A stretch of 64,000 nucleotides of DNA, from positions 124,001 to 188,000 of IMG/VR virus record IMGVR_UViG_3300003322_000571. The stretch is one strand, 5' to 3'. Shown here in pieces: positions 1-8,475 of this stretch. Each line of letters begins with the position of its first letter. The stretch's first letter is position 1. The position numbers and the translations under genes are program-made. Under the pieces are notes generated by a model. That model was not told the origin of the DNA, made no database searches, and saw only the letters and a list, made by a program, of their open reading frames with translations. This DNA comes from a virus.

Positions 1-42
1 CGTGTTGTTCGCTGTGCCATGCTGTTTTGGATAGAATGCCAT
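1..42 (-). CDS. Second tail-fibre-like gene, N-terminus only
   Basis: The first 14 codons of a minus-strand gene run off the left edge of the window. They read MAFYPKQHGTANNT, almost the same as the N-terminus of the adjacent tail fibre (MAFYPKQAGTANNT). Its ATG overlaps the TAA stop of that gene by one base, so the two are probably translationally coupled tandem paralogues attaching at the same virion site. The rest of the protein is not visible. Confidence 0.75.
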   Translation of the reverse strand, partial: MAFYPKQHGTANNT

Positions 43-1481
43 TATACACCTTTAGATTCTAGTTGTGCAACTCGTGCACGTAGGTCTTGCACTTCCTTAA
101 CGAGAAGTGGTACGAGTTTGCTGAAATCGACACTCCACGGGTGTGTCTTCTCGTTGTCGCCACCAACCGTGACAGCTGCAGGAACCACGTCATACAGTTC
201 TTGTGCAATAAATCCGGTTACCACGCGACCGATGTCTTCCTTGAATTCGAAGTCGCGAACGCGCATGTTATCGAACTTGTCACCTTGACTAGGTGTATCG
301 ACAATGTTTGTCTTCAAACGTTCATCAGACGACGTATTGAATGCTACCGTTGTAGTAGAGTTCTGGTAGATGCCTCCGTTTTGTGTGCCGGAAGTGTTAT
401 AGCAAGCGAAGTGCCATCCTGTGCCTCCTACAGCTGAAGGATTTAGCTGGGACTGTACACCGTAGCCGAGGCCATCACCAAAGTTATCAATAAACAACGC
501 ACAATCAGCAGCCCCTGTCGAAGCAGACACGCTGAGTTTTGCATTTCCTGTACCGATGCTGGACGAACCCAATCGATTGACGATGAGATTGCCGGTATTG
601 GTCAATCGCATCCAGGCTGTTGCGGTCGAACCGGTATTGTTTGAACCACCTGCTCCATACCAGGCATGCGAACCATCACTAAAGACGTCATAGCTACCTG
701 TATTGGTCAGTGTAGATGATGGCACACGAACTGAAGTAGCATCCAACGTACCAGTAAAGTAATGGCCGATAAGGTTCCTCTGTGTCCATGTAGGTGCTCC
801 ATTGGTGGAGTCAATCGTGATCGCTAGGTTGGTCCGATCTCCTTGACGGAAAGAACGAATCGACCCGTTAACGACAAGTGCAGCACCAGAAGCAGCAGCA
901 GAGCCGATCACGACTTCGCCAACTGGCGTAACACGCATACGTTCCGTATTAGCCGTCGCAACCACCAAAGCTTGCGTGGAACCGTTCGCGTTAATCCAGC
1001 AAGTATTACTGCGGCTAAGGTGTGTAGAACCATACGAAGAGAGACGAAGCAGATTATCATTACCTGTAATTCGTGCTTCACAAAAGTCAACGTTGCTTGT
1101 CGACGTTGATGTGAAATTGACCGTTGTCGTGACAGCCGAAGAAACATCTAGTTTTCCGCTTGGTGAAGCTGTACCAATACCAACATTACCGCCGGACAAC
1201 ACAAATTGATTAGTACCAGCGACAAGTCCGTTCGTAGGCAAAATCAATGTACCTGTCATCGTGTCGCCGGCCTTCAGCACATAGTTTGAACCGACGGGAA
1301 CATCAACCCACGTCAAGTTACCTGCACCGTCTGTAACAAGTGCTTGGCCTGATGAACCGTTACTATTGGGGAATTTAAGCGTACGTGTCGTCGTTAGATT
1401 GCTAGAATCAAGACGCAGTTTGTTGAGACCGACATCAAACGTGTTGTTTGCTGTGCCGGCTTGTTTTGGATAGAAAGCCAT
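42..1481 (-). CDS. Tail fibre/appendage with C-terminal peptidase S74 chaperone domain
   Basis: A 479-residue virion structural protein. The body is rich in Gly, Ser, Thr and Asn, as in beta-structured fibre shafts. The last ~98 residues form an intramolecular chaperone of autocleavage domain (peptidase S74) type: the motif SSDERLKTNI at about 384-393 supplies the Ser and Lys of the cleavage dyad, followed by a GFIAQEL segment and a C-terminal coiled coil. In this family the domain trimerises the fibre and then cuts itself off. SD AAAGGA precedes the ATG, and a T4-type late promoter lies about 60 nt upstream. The receptor cannot be read from the sequence. Confidence 0.88.
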   Translation of the reverse strand: MAFYPKQAGTANNTFDVGLNKLRLDSSNLTTTRTLKFPNSNGSSGQALVTDGAGNLTWVDVPVGSNYVLKAGDTMTGTLILPTNGLVAGTNQFVLSGGNVGIGTASPSGKLDVSSAVTTTVNFTSTSTSNVDFCEARITGNDNLLRLSSYGSTHLSRSNTCWINANGSTQALVVATANTERMRVTPVGEVVIGSAAASGAALVVNGSIRSFRQGDRTNLAITIDSTNGAPTWTQRNLIGHYFTGTLDATSVRVPSSTLTNTGSYDVFSDGSHAWYGAGGSNNTGSTATAWMRLTNTGNLIVNRLGSSSIGTGNAKLSVSASTGAADCALFIDNFGDGLGYGVQSQLNPSAVGGTGWHFACYNTSGTQNGGIYQNSTTTVAFNTSSDERLKTNIVDTPSQGDKFDNMRVRDFEFKEDIGRVVTGFIAQELYDVVPAAVTVGGDNEKTHPWSVDFSKLVPLLVKEVQDLRARVAQLESKGV

Positions 1482-1540
1482 AAGTGCATCCTTTGAAGGA
1501 AAACTCTCTTCCTTGGCTGGTGAGAGAGCAGCGTGATCAT

Positions 1541-1550
1541 TTATTTATCA
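1541..1550 (-). promoter_or_regulatory. T4-type late promoter upstream of the tail fibre
   Basis: On the minus strand the sequence is TGATAAATAA, matching TATAAATA at 7 of 8 positions, about 60 nt before the tail-fibre ATG. There is no -35 box, as expected for a T4 gp55-type late sigma. Two other sites (54796 and 58107) share the motif. Confidence 0.5.
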
Positions 1551-1614
1551 CCCTGGAGTTGCCAAAGTTGTGCACTTGTTCTACGATCTAACAAACTCTT
1601 CTAAGAAGAACAAA

Positions 1615-2487
1615 ATGAGCAAAACGAAAAACATTCCAAACCTCGTCCACTACGACGAGAACACCAAAGGACGAGACTTTGTGGTCGGTGATCTACACGG
1701 ATGTGTTGAAGACCTACTGAAGGTTTTGTTGCTACTGAACTTCGATAGTTCGGTCGATCGCGTATTTTCTGTCGGTGACCTCGTTGACCGAGGCCCCAAC
1801 AGCATGAAGACAGCTGATCTTGTCTACGAAGATTGGTTCTTCGCCGTCAAAGGTAACCACGAAGAGCTGATGTACGAATCGATCCTTCGTGACAGTTATC
1901 AACACGTTGGCACGTGGGCGGCGAACGGTGGATTGTGGTCATACAACGAAGACAAGGCAGCACTCAAATCGATCTCGAAGAAGCTCGAGCAACTGCCGTA
2001 TGTGATCACAGTTGGTGAAGGCGCTAACAGGTTCAACATCGTTCACGGTGAACTAAAGTTCTTCGTCACAAACGACGAAGGTGCATACGAACGAGGTGAG
2101 AGCTTCTATAAGCGTGTACCCGTCACTGATGCGATCATTGATCAGTGGTTGTTTACACGCAGCCAAATGGACGATATGTTGTGGGGTCGTACGATCATCT
2201 CGAACGGCAATGAAGACATCAGCAAGGTCAAGCCACATGAGTTCTGGCATGACATGGAAAAGATGTCACTGACGTTTGTTGGTCATACACCTGTTGCTTA
2301 TCCTGTACAGGTACAACGTCAAGTGTACATTGACACAGGTGCTGTCTATCACCACACGAGTAAGAACCAAAGCGAACGTAACATGTTGACAGTCGCTTGC
2401 CCCACAGAAAAGAAGATTTACATGTACAACATGCTTTGGAAGACGATCACGTCGATTGGGTTTGACGAACTACAGGTGCTCGGATGA
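1615..2487 (+). CDS. PPP-family metallophosphatase (lambda phosphatase-like)
   Basis: A 290-residue cytosolic Ser/Thr/Tyr-type phosphoprotein phosphatase. Metal-binding motifs of the PPP family appear in order: GDLHG (25-29), GDLVDRG (54-60), GNHE (80-83), then VHGE and VGHT further on. Size and order resemble phage lambda phosphatase with an extra C-terminal stretch. A GTG 45 nt upstream is in frame, but the ATG at 1615 with an AAGAAGA leader and the usual MSKTKN-type start is preferred. Its stop overlaps the next start (ATGA). The substrate is unknown; modification of host phosphoproteins is the usual suggestion. Confidence 0.9.
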   Translation: MSKTKNIPNLVHYDENTKGRDFVVGDLHGCVEDLLKVLLLLNFDSSVDRVFSVGDLVDRGPNSMKTADLVYEDWFFAVKGNHEELMYESILRDSYQHVGTWAANGGLWSYNEDKAALKSISKKLEQLPYVITVGEGANRFNIVHGELKFFVTNDEGAYERGESFYKRVPVTDAIIDQWLFTRSQMDDMLWGRTIISNGNEDISKVKPHEFWHDMEKMSLTFVGHTPVAYPVQVQRQVYIDTGAVYHHTSKNQSERNMLTVACPTEKKIYMYNMLWKTITSIGFDELQVLG

Positions 2488-3095
2488 ACATCACATACAA
2501 CGTTAATCCGTTGAATACCACGATTGAGCTCGATGAAATGGAGACGGAAATCTTCCGTCTTAAGATCAAAATCAATGAGTTGCAAGACATTGCGTTCGAC
2601 GGATACTACTATTCACGTCCAGGACACGTTGATCTAGGCACTCTACGGAAGTATGTCGATCCGAAGTATTTCCTCAACGAAGATGTTGATGGTGGCAAGT
2701 CGAAGCTCGATCAACGAGTTGATGACCTTCTTGCCTACTACATTGACGATCTGAAAGATTCACACTGTGGTGATTGCACATGCATTCCATGTTCTTGCGG
2801 CAAGTGTATGGCAGAACAGTTGCTCGGGATTGATACGATTCCTCGCCTCGGAAAGCACGAAGCTTCGAAGATCAATTCCGCATTCAATAAGTCTGACGGA
2901 ACTATCGAAGGTGCTCTAGAGCATCTAAGGACGTATAATCCTGGTCCGTATGTTGACAAAGGGAATCCACACTGGTCAAAGGAAAAGCACGATTACTGGG
3001 CTCCTCAATGGATTGCACAAGCAGAACGTGCACATCGATGGCTGCTCGAGTATCGCGAGAGACATTTCCCACTATATAACTACGTAGTCAGATAA
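2484..3095 (+). CDS. Conserved phage protein with Cys cluster
   Basis: 203 residues, coupled to the phosphatase gene by an ATGA overlap. An N-terminal helical part precedes a compact cysteine cluster at about 91-106 (HCGDCTCIPCSCGKC) that could bind zinc or an Fe-S cluster. The C-terminus is rich in Trp, His and Arg. No family function is recognised. Confidence 0.85.
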   Translation: MNITYNVNPLNTTIELDEMETEIFRLKIKINELQDIAFDGYYYSRPGHVDLGTLRKYVDPKYFLNEDVDGGKSKLDQRVDDLLAYYIDDLKDSHCGDCTCIPCSCGKCMAEQLLGIDTIPRLGKHEASKINSAFNKSDGTIEGALEHLRTYNPGPYVDKGNPHWSKEKHDYWAPQWIAQAERAHRWLLEYRERHFPLYNYVVR

Positions 3096-3103
3096 AGGTT
3101 ATC

Positions 3104-3310
3104 ATGAATCAAATCTACGTAGTTGACCATCCTGTTGCGCTGGGAAAGCGCATTCGTGCACAACGTCCTTCGTGTGCCTGTAGAGGTGCAAAAATCGAAC
3201 AGGTTGAGGGAACAGTTGGAAAAGTGATCCACAACTCTAGTGGCTACTGGTACTACTTAACGGAACCAGGTGTAACTGTCAAAGGACAGTGGGTAGATAT
3301 GGTGTACTAA
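3104..3310 (+). CDS. Small hypothetical protein, possible SH3-like fold
   Basis: 68 residues, beginning 8 nt after the preceding stop. The pattern KIEQVEGTVGKVI..SGYWYYL looks like a small beta barrel (KOW/SH3-like). No function is recognised. Confidence 0.75.
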   Translation: MNQIYVVDHPVALGKRIRAQRPSCACRGAKIEQVEGTVGKVIHNSSGYWYYLTEPGVTVKGQWVDMVY

Positions 3311-3320
3311 GGAGGTACAA

Positions 3321-3917
3321 ATGGCACTTCATGCCGTAATGTTGGCAATGATAATCATTGCTCTGTGGCCAGTTCGTAGAGTATTCACGTACTATAAGTA
3401 TTTGTCTTATGCGCTCAACTTATCGGAAATGCCCGATGTCAAAGAGCGTTTGAAGGATAGCGTATTCAACAACAATATCCTCAAAGCATATCAGATTCGG
3501 CAAGTGCTGATCATGATTTTCCCTGTTGCTTTGCTGGGTCTATTGACGTTGACAGGTTTGATCTGGTGGACGCTTGACAGTAACTACGAACTTGCCGATT
3601 CGTATTTGTTCCTGTACGTGATCTCAATGACAGCTTACATGGCATTGACGTACAAGCTGAATCCAAGGCCTATTTGGTTGCTTAGGTGGATCAACATTCT
3701 GATGTCGACACGCACGACAATCAGGCTCGAGATCATCACCAGTATGTTTGAGCAACTCCAGCAAGTAATCGCTGCTACAAGTGACGAAGACCATGAAAAA
3801 TTGGCCGTACTCGCTCAGCAAGCCGGCCAATTGATTCAGTTAGGTGAGAATGCTGCGATCGAGCTTACTCAGTTGTCGGATGCATATGATCGTCTTACCG
3901 GGAAGCGCGCAACGTAA
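3321..3917 (+). CDS. Inner-membrane protein, three predicted TM segments
   Basis: 198 residues after a strong SD (AAGGAGG). Hydrophobic segments lie near residues 2-20, 68-90 and 97-112, followed by a helical, Gln/Glu-rich cytoplasmic tail of about 80 residues. It is the last gene of the left plus-strand group, and its end overlaps the convergent minus-strand gene by 23 nt. Confidence 0.85.
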   Translation: MALHAVMLAMIIIALWPVRRVFTYYKYLSYALNLSEMPDVKERLKDSVFNNNILKAYQIRQVLIMIFPVALLGLLTLTGLIWWTLDSNYELADSYLFLYVISMTAYMALTYKLNPRPIWLLRWINILMSTRTTIRLEIITSMFEQLQQVIAATSDEDHEKLAVLAQQAGQLIQLGENAAIELTQLSDAYDRLTGKRAT

Positions 3918-4167
3918 TGCAAACAATCTCTTCGTACGGGAATACTTCAAGCATACCCGTCTGACGATCGGCTGTATGTCCCCACATCAACCAAGGATTG
4001 CCTTTGCTCTCAGCCCATTCCAACAATGCCGCAATTGCGGCATTTTTTCCGTCTGCGGGAATTGGAGAACTGTGATGATACTTGCCATCACGCGTCTGCA
4101 CTTGGAAAGTGAACGTCGTTGCAGTATCAATGATCTTGTTGTAAGAAGCTAGTTCTGAGAAGTACAT
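3895..4167 (-). CDS. Hypothetical protein, last gene of the leftward operon
   Basis: 90 residues. It starts on the TAA of the upstream 199-residue gene (TAATG overlap) and overlaps the convergent membrane-protein gene by 23 nt. Composition is mixed alpha/beta with a Trp-rich centre. No family is recognised. Confidence 0.75.
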   Translation of the reverse strand: MYFSELASYNKIIDTATTFTFQVQTRDGKYHHSSPIPADGKNAAIAALLEWAESKGNPWLMWGHTADRQTGMLEVFPYEEIVCITLRASR

Positions 4168-4766
4168 TACACTTTCCTCGCAATAATTTCGTCGTACAAG
4201 TTTTCACCGAACACAAACACATACGTTACACCGTTAACGCTATCGGGAGTGACAACGTGTTCAATGAACACTGTCCAATCAGCAGGATAGTTTAGTTTCG
4301 GCCACACGTTTGCATCCCGCATTGAGACAACGAGAACATACGTCGGACCATTACGGAACGGTTTGACACCGTCGGGCAACGTGCTGTTTGTATAGAACGA
4401 CAAGTTAAATGCGGCCTTCGTGTTGTTATACCAGATTCGACTTGGCAAATAGCCCCGAACATCGTCGCGATCAATCTTCGTTAGTATACCGTGAACAGGT
4501 GCTGTTTCACCGTTGGTGTTTTCCCATTCCATTGTTGTCATCACTGCATCATTGGTGACTCCGGAATCCTTGGACGTACGGAGCGACACAATCTGCATCG
4601 ACATCATCACTTCGTTCTTGACTTCTTCAAATGGAGGCATGAACGATTGTAGTTCAGCTTGACCGATATCATTGTCTTCGGTTGGCAAAGCGGCGCAAGG
4701 GCCATCATGGCCCGGTGCTCGAGTGCAATACCACCCTTCCGGTGGAACATTACATTTATCTGTCAT
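4167..4766 (-). CDS. Hypothetical protein with N-terminal Cys/His motif
   Basis: 199 residues. The N-terminus (CNVPPEGWYCTRAPGHDGPC) has three Cys and one His, a pattern seen in many phage small proteins and probably metal-binding. The rest is acidic and rich in beta strand. It overlaps its upstream neighbour by 11 nt. Confidence 0.82.
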   Translation of the reverse strand: MTDKCNVPPEGWYCTRAPGHDGPCAALPTEDNDIGQAELQSFMPPFEEVKNEVMMSMQIVSLRTSKDSGVTNDAVMTTMEWENTNGETAPVHGILTKIDRDDVRGYLPSRIWYNNTKAAFNLSFYTNSTLPDGVKPFRNGPTYVLVVSMRDANVWPKLNYPADWTVFIEHVVTPDSVNGVTYVFVFGENLYDEIIARKV

Positions 4767-4983
4767 TATCTTCCTTTGTTGCTTGGTCTAGATATGTTTG
4801 GAGAACAGCAATCGTCTTGCTATAACGATCAGCATGGCTGTGTCGTTTGTTGGCAACAGCAGCTTTCTTGAAGTGTACAAGACGCGCAATGTCTTCCTTC
4901 AGCAACTTGATCGCCTTGTTGGACATCTCGCGGCCGTCGTAGAATTCATGTGCTGCCTGAACGGTAGTGATATGACCGCTCAT
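4756..4983 (-). CDS. Small helical hypothetical protein
   Basis: 75 residues, basic and mostly helical (LLKEDIARLVHFKKAAVANK). The start overlaps the stop of the upstream gene at 4983. No family is recognised. Confidence 0.75.
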   Translation of the reverse strand: MSGHITTVQAAHEFYDGREMSNKAIKLLKEDIARLVHFKKAAVANKRHSHADRYSKTIAVLQTYLDQATKEDNDR

Positions 4984-5456
4984 TATTTGTCCAAGCCTTC
5001 CAGGCGATGTTGCATCGCCGTAAATGTTGTGATCAGCGAATCGATCAGGCTTTCAGGGCCTCCGCCTTCGCGGACACGGATAGTGTACCGGCACTTGTCC
5101 AGTAGAAACCGAATGTTCTCTTCAACAGTCGATCCGTCTTCAGCCGTCAGACCATCATTCTTGCCAACGACCTTGCACACACATCCGGGACTACCAATAG
5201 GCTTTGTCCAGAAGTTACAGTACGCAAGATGGCCATAGTTTGGCTGAGCTGCTTCCGTTGGATGTGCTTCCCACCACTTCGGTACAGGATCCATCGGACC
5301 TTTGTTAAAGTTCAACTTGCCAGCATACACTGCATCGTTGACGTCAGCAGACATCATCGTTCCAGGGCAGCAAGTAGGTAGTGATCCTTCTGCTCCTCCG
5401 CATACTTTGCAGTGGAGCAAACCGTCATCGCGGTCGTAGTAGGTGTGGGTACTCAA
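4983..5456 (-). CDS. Phage protein with zinc-binding N-terminus
   Basis: 157 residues. Residues 15-32 read HCKVCGGAEGSLPTCCPG, a compact CxxC...CC element that recurs at the N-terminus of many phage proteins and is probably a zinc knuckle. The C-terminal 60 residues are helical. The start lies inside the end of the upstream gene (32-nt overlap). The function is unknown. Confidence 0.85.
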   Translation of the reverse strand: MSTHTYYDRDDGLLHCKVCGGAEGSLPTCCPGTMMSADVNDAVYAGKLNFNKGPMDPVPKWWEAHPTEAAQPNYGHLAYCNFWTKPIGSPGCVCKVVGKNDGLTAEDGSTVEENIRFLLDKCRYTIRVREGGGPESLIDSLITTFTAMQHRLEGLDK

Positions 5457-5691
5457 TTTGAATCCAGTTTAAGAATTTGTTCAATGTTCGCTTGGCAGCT
5501 TCACGTTCAGGGTCAATCCGACGGTGGTACGTATCAAGTTGTTGAAGGTACAGAAGGTCTTGGCGAATACGTTCAACCATGATACGATCGACGAAATTTC
5601 CTCCGTACTTGTCAACAACTTGTTGAGACGTGACGGGATAATCACGATGATCTGTGATCGTTAACGGATTGCTAGGTAAAATTGGTTCCAT
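5425..5691 (-). CDS. Hypothetical helical protein
   Basis: 88 residues, charged and mostly helical, immediately after the MazG gene. No domain is recognised. Confidence 0.75.
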   Translation of the reverse strand: MEPILPSNPLTITDHRDYPVTSQQVVDKYGGNFVDRIMVERIRQDLLYLQQLDTYHRRIDPEREAAKRTLNKFLNWIQIEYPHLLRPR

Positions 5692-5692
5692 C

Positions 5693-6337
5693 TCACCTCC
5701 CTACGTACCGCTCTGTCGACTCGAGCAACGACTCCAGACGTTCAAGTGCAAATTGCAGAAGGCGACGATTACCGAAGTCTGCAATCTTGATCGCAGTTTC
5801 CGTTGCACGGATGTCACGACGAATTTCTTCTCGAACGATCGGATGACCGAACGGAACGCGACTATCACCGTACTTCTCGCTGACGTCCTTTGAGCCATAC
5901 AGGCCAACGTTCGGTTCAAATTCCTTGAAAAACGCCTCACGTGCTTGTTCGTGCGGAATCTGCTTACCTTCGTCGATATCAAGAATGTACTGATACAGAC
6001 CCTGAGCTTCAGGTGACATCTTCTTCGTCACCCACTTGTTCAGTTTCAGCTTGAGCATGTCGCTGAACTGAGCAAATAGTTCTTCAACCGACAATTGTGG
6101 ATGTTCAACCTGCAGAATGTCGATCACTTGGAAGAACATGTCAGCAGATTCTTCAAGGACTGAACCAACGCCTTCCTTATCAGAAGCTACGTAGCCGTGA
6201 TTCTGCAGGACTGCTTCGCACAGTTCGCCTGCTTCCTCAACCATCTTTGTCGTCTTAACGAAGATTGGAAGTTGATTGTTATCACAACGGGAAACAGTAA
6301 CAGCGAGTGCAAGCGTGTTAACAATCTGTTCAGTCAT
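5693..6337 (-). CDS. MazG-like nucleotide pyrophosphohydrolase
   Basis: 214 residues. The all-alpha NTP-PPase metal motif is present: EEAGELCEAV (34-43) and EESAD (62-66), i.e. ExxE...ExxD ligands for Mg. The family hydrolyses NTPs or dNTPs to NMP and PPi; phage members have been linked to alarmone or nucleotide-pool control. The ATG at 6337 with SD AAGAAAG is preferred to the in-frame ATG at 6364, which lies inside the upstream gene. The C-terminal ~100 residues extend beyond a minimal MazG domain. Confidence 0.8.
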   Translation of the reverse strand: MTEQIVNTLALAVTVSRCDNNQLPIFVKTTKMVEEAGELCEAVLQNHGYVASDKEGVGSVLEESADMFFQVIDILQVEHPQLSVEELFAQFSDMLKLKLNKWVTKKMSPEAQGLYQYILDIDEGKQIPHEQAREAFFKEFEPNVGLYGSKDVSEKYGDSRVPFGHPIVREEIRRDIRATETAIKIADFGNRRLLQFALERLESLLESTERYVGR

Positions 6338-6347
6338 AAAATCTTTC

Positions 6348-6536
6348 TTACTTGGCAATTCCAACTAAACGGAACACCATCATCAACGAAACCCCAATGA
6401 CAGTGATCCACATAAACGGTGGACCAAAGTACATTGGAAATAACAAAACTGTATATGTCGACAAGAACATCAGGAACCGACGTGGTTCCTTCAAATTGTC
6501 ATACCATTCATTTGCCTTCTTGATCTTGTTCAGCAT
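6348..6536 (-). CDS. Small membrane protein, one to two TM segments
   Basis: 62 residues. The SD GGAGGTGCC lies directly before the ATG at 6536; the in-frame ATG 12 nt upstream is part of the SD. After a charged 20-residue N-terminus, a hydrophobic stretch (FLMFLSTYTVLLFPMYF, then WITVIGVSLMMVF) runs to the end. Confidence 0.75.
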   Translation of the reverse strand: MLNKIKKANEWYDNLKEPRRFLMFLSTYTVLLFPMYFGPPFMWITVIGVSLMMVFRLVGIAK

Positions 6537-6590
6537 AGGCACCTCCATAACGATGTCCTATCGTATCTAGTACCCTTACCGAAGACAAGG

Positions 6591-6866
6591 TCACTGGGTG
6601 TAAACACACTGAATGATATTGACGCCATTGATGGTTGTCGAAGTCCAGCTACACGTCGGTGGCTGACCTCGTTCGTACTTACTCATCTCAGCACACGACC
6701 AGCAGAGGACGAACAACCACATGCAACCGACGAAACATGTCCAGATGATCCGACTAAACGTGATGTCGTCATTCCGCTTGTAAGCCCGGACCAAGATCAG
6801 GTCAACGACAAACCACACGACAAACAAACTAGCCGTAGCAACGGCACCAGCAATAAAAGGATGCAT
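6591..6866 (-). CDS. Small membrane protein, two TM segments
   Basis: 91 residues. The ATG at 6866 follows SD GGGTGAGG. Two hydrophobic helices lie near residues 5-27 and 43-63, and the extramembrane C-terminal tail has two Cys, as in an exported loop. It is one of five adjacent small membrane-protein genes. Confidence 0.75.
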   Translation of the reverse strand: MHPFIAGAVATASLFVVWFVVDLILVRAYKRNDDITFSRIIWTCFVGCMWLFVLCWSCAEMSKYERGQPPTCSWTSTTINGVNIIQCVYTQ

Positions 6867-6873
6867 ACTGACC

Positions 6874-7041
6874 TCACCCAATAAACCAACTTCCGAACAC
6901 GATCCAGCAGATGATCATCAGACACACCCAAATAATGTTCGGATAGCCTTCGTTAGGATGTGTTCTCTTACACAACATGTCACCGAACAACCACAACAAG
7001 AACAGGATAATCGATCCTGCAATGAATACCAATACACCCAT
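6874..7041 (-). CDS. Very small membrane protein (55 aa)
   Basis: This short ORF fills the gap between two membrane-protein genes. It starts MGVLVFIAGSIILFLLWLFG and ends WIVFGSWFIG, giving two hydrophobic helices around a short polar loop (CKRTHPNEGYPN). Its stop is 7 nt before the next start, and its start is 9 nt after the upstream stop, fitting the operon spacing. Confidence 0.7.
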   Translation of the reverse strand: MGVLVFIAGSIILFLLWLFGDMLCKRTHPNEGYPNIIWVCLMIICWIVFGSWFIG

Positions 7042-7050
7042 ATTAACCCT

Positions 7051-7425
7051 TTATGTGCACAACGACTTCTTCAAGTCGCACTTGATTTGCTGAACAGGTT
7101 GTTCAACTGTCACCACTTGTGTCGGAAAGAACAACACTGCAAATGCAACGAACCCCAAAAGGTTACCTACCCTTGCCCACACAACATACTTCGTTGTCGT
7201 CAATACGACAGCCGTATCAAAAGCCCACCACATTAGTAGGCCAATGATACTAAGCACCCACATCGGCTGGCCATACAACGGATAGATCACACACGTTGCC
7301 ATTGACAGATAGAACACACCAATCAACGACATCGCAACCCGGTTGTTGTCACCATTGGTAAACGATTTCCAAATGCAGAACAATCCAATGATGACAACCG
7401 ATGTAACGGCAATCAGATATTGCAT
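7051..7425 (-). CDS. Membrane protein, four TM segments
   Basis: 124 residues with four hydrophobic helices covering residues ~3-100 and a short C-terminal tail holding two Cys. It has the same kind of layout as its small membrane neighbours. No family is recognised. Confidence 0.78.
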   Translation of the reverse strand: MQYLIAVTSVVIIGLFCIWKSFTNGDNNRVAMSLIGVFYLSMATCVIYPLYGQPMWVLSIIGLLMWWAFDTAVVLTTTKYVVWARVGNLLGFVAFAVLFFPTQVVTVEQPVQQIKCDLKKSLCT

Positions 7426-7426
7426 T

Positions 7427-7600
7427 TCAACCGCCGTATTGCAGCTTCAAATAGCACGTGATGCAAAACGCAATCAAACTGATCACGGTTGTTGCACAGT
7501 AGATCCAGAACATTGGCTTTTCTTCAGCAGTAGCCATTCTGTATACTCCGCCGACAACCAAGATCAGCAGAACGAAAGAAATCAAACCAAGTCCTGACAT
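7427..7600 (-). CDS. Small membrane protein, two TM segments
   Basis: 57 residues. The ATG at 7600 follows SD GGAGGTCCC; the in-frame upstream ATG belongs to that SD. Helices lie near residues 4-20 and 31-52. Confidence 0.75.
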   Translation of the reverse strand: MSGLGLISFVLLILVVGGVYRMATAEEKPMFWIYCATTVISLIAFCITCYLKLQYGG

Positions 7601-7998
7601 TTTAGGGACCTCCACGGTTCAAACAATCCGTACATATTTGCAATCCGGTGAGCAGACAGAGTGAACCAGTATACAAACCGTGTATCATCTCCGTTCTCCA
7701 TCTTTTGACGTGAGTAAGCTGTGTCATGTGCAAACTGCAACATCGCAACCATCTCGGAAATCCCGAGAGACATCACGTCAAACGCCGGTACCCTAGAACG
7801 AATCGCGTCGAACCGTTTCCCTTCGAACGACGAGTCGTACTGTTCATCTGGAATAAGATGACCGACAGCACATCGCAGATCGCCATGTCTGTACTTGCAT
7901 CCTTCCCCGTCAATCGCACTAGCCTTCCCTTGCCTCAACACCGCCGCTACGATATGGACAAACACCGTATCGTACTTCGCGTAGTTGAATGTGCTCAT
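7582..7998 (-). CDS. Tandem Cys family A, copy 5 (138 aa)
   Basis: The downstream-most of five adjacent paralogues. The shared core is CKYRHGDLRCAVGHLIPDEQ followed by a helical part with AHD (here FAHDTAY). Two Cys flank a Gly-containing turn; a role in metal binding or redox is possible but not shown. The ATG follows the neighbour's TAA directly (TAAATG). Confidence 0.82.
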   Translation of the reverse strand: MSTFNYAKYDTVFVHIVAAVLRQGKASAIDGEGCKYRHGDLRCAVGHLIPDEQYDSSFEGKRFDAIRSRVPAFDVMSLGISEMVAMLQFAHDTAYSRQKMENGDDTRFVYWFTLSAHRIANMYGLFEPWRSLKCQDLV

Positions 7999-8475
7999 TT
8001 AGTTACCAAATTTCCATTCCAAGTTATATTTGTCTGCCACTGTGCTGGCGTATTCCAGGAATTTAGGAACGAAGACATCGTTTGTTCCAGATTCCATCTC
8101 AAAACGAGCTGCATAATCATGAGCAACTTGCAGTTCTTTTGCAAAGCTGTGGAACGACGAGTTGCTAGCTCCATGAGACTGCTTGTTCAGCACAGCAACT
8201 CGTCGTTCAAACTGGTTAGCCAGTTCTCGATGCTCCCTAGCAACAATATGAGATGCATCGTCAAGCAGTGCAGGTGCACTTCGACCTTCAAGATCACGAT
8301 AGTACAGCTCGTCAGGGAGAAGATGACCAACGGCACACATTGTGCCTTCGGGACCCCTGTACTTACAGCGGACACCGTCGGCGTCCTTAACAGCACTTCC
8401 TCTTCCCTGAGCGATCAATGCTTGAACGACGAAGTCAAACACTTCCTGGACAGTATTACACTGAAGCAAGCTCAT
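7999..8475 (-). CDS. Tandem Cys family A, copy 4 (158 aa)
   Basis: The core reads CKYRGPEGTMCAVGHLLPDE, preceded by a helix ending LIAQGRGS and followed by a VAHDYA helix. It is the longest copy, with an insert before the AHD helix. The ATG at 8475 follows an ACGGAGA SD inside the end of copy 3. Confidence 0.83.
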   Translation of the reverse strand: MSLLQCNTVQEVFDFVVQALIAQGRGSAVKDADGVRCKYRGPEGTMCAVGHLLPDELYYRDLEGRSAPALLDDASHIVAREHRELANQFERRVAVLNKQSHGASNSSFHSFAKELQVAHDYAARFEMESGTNDVFVPKFLEYASTVADKYNLEWKFGN

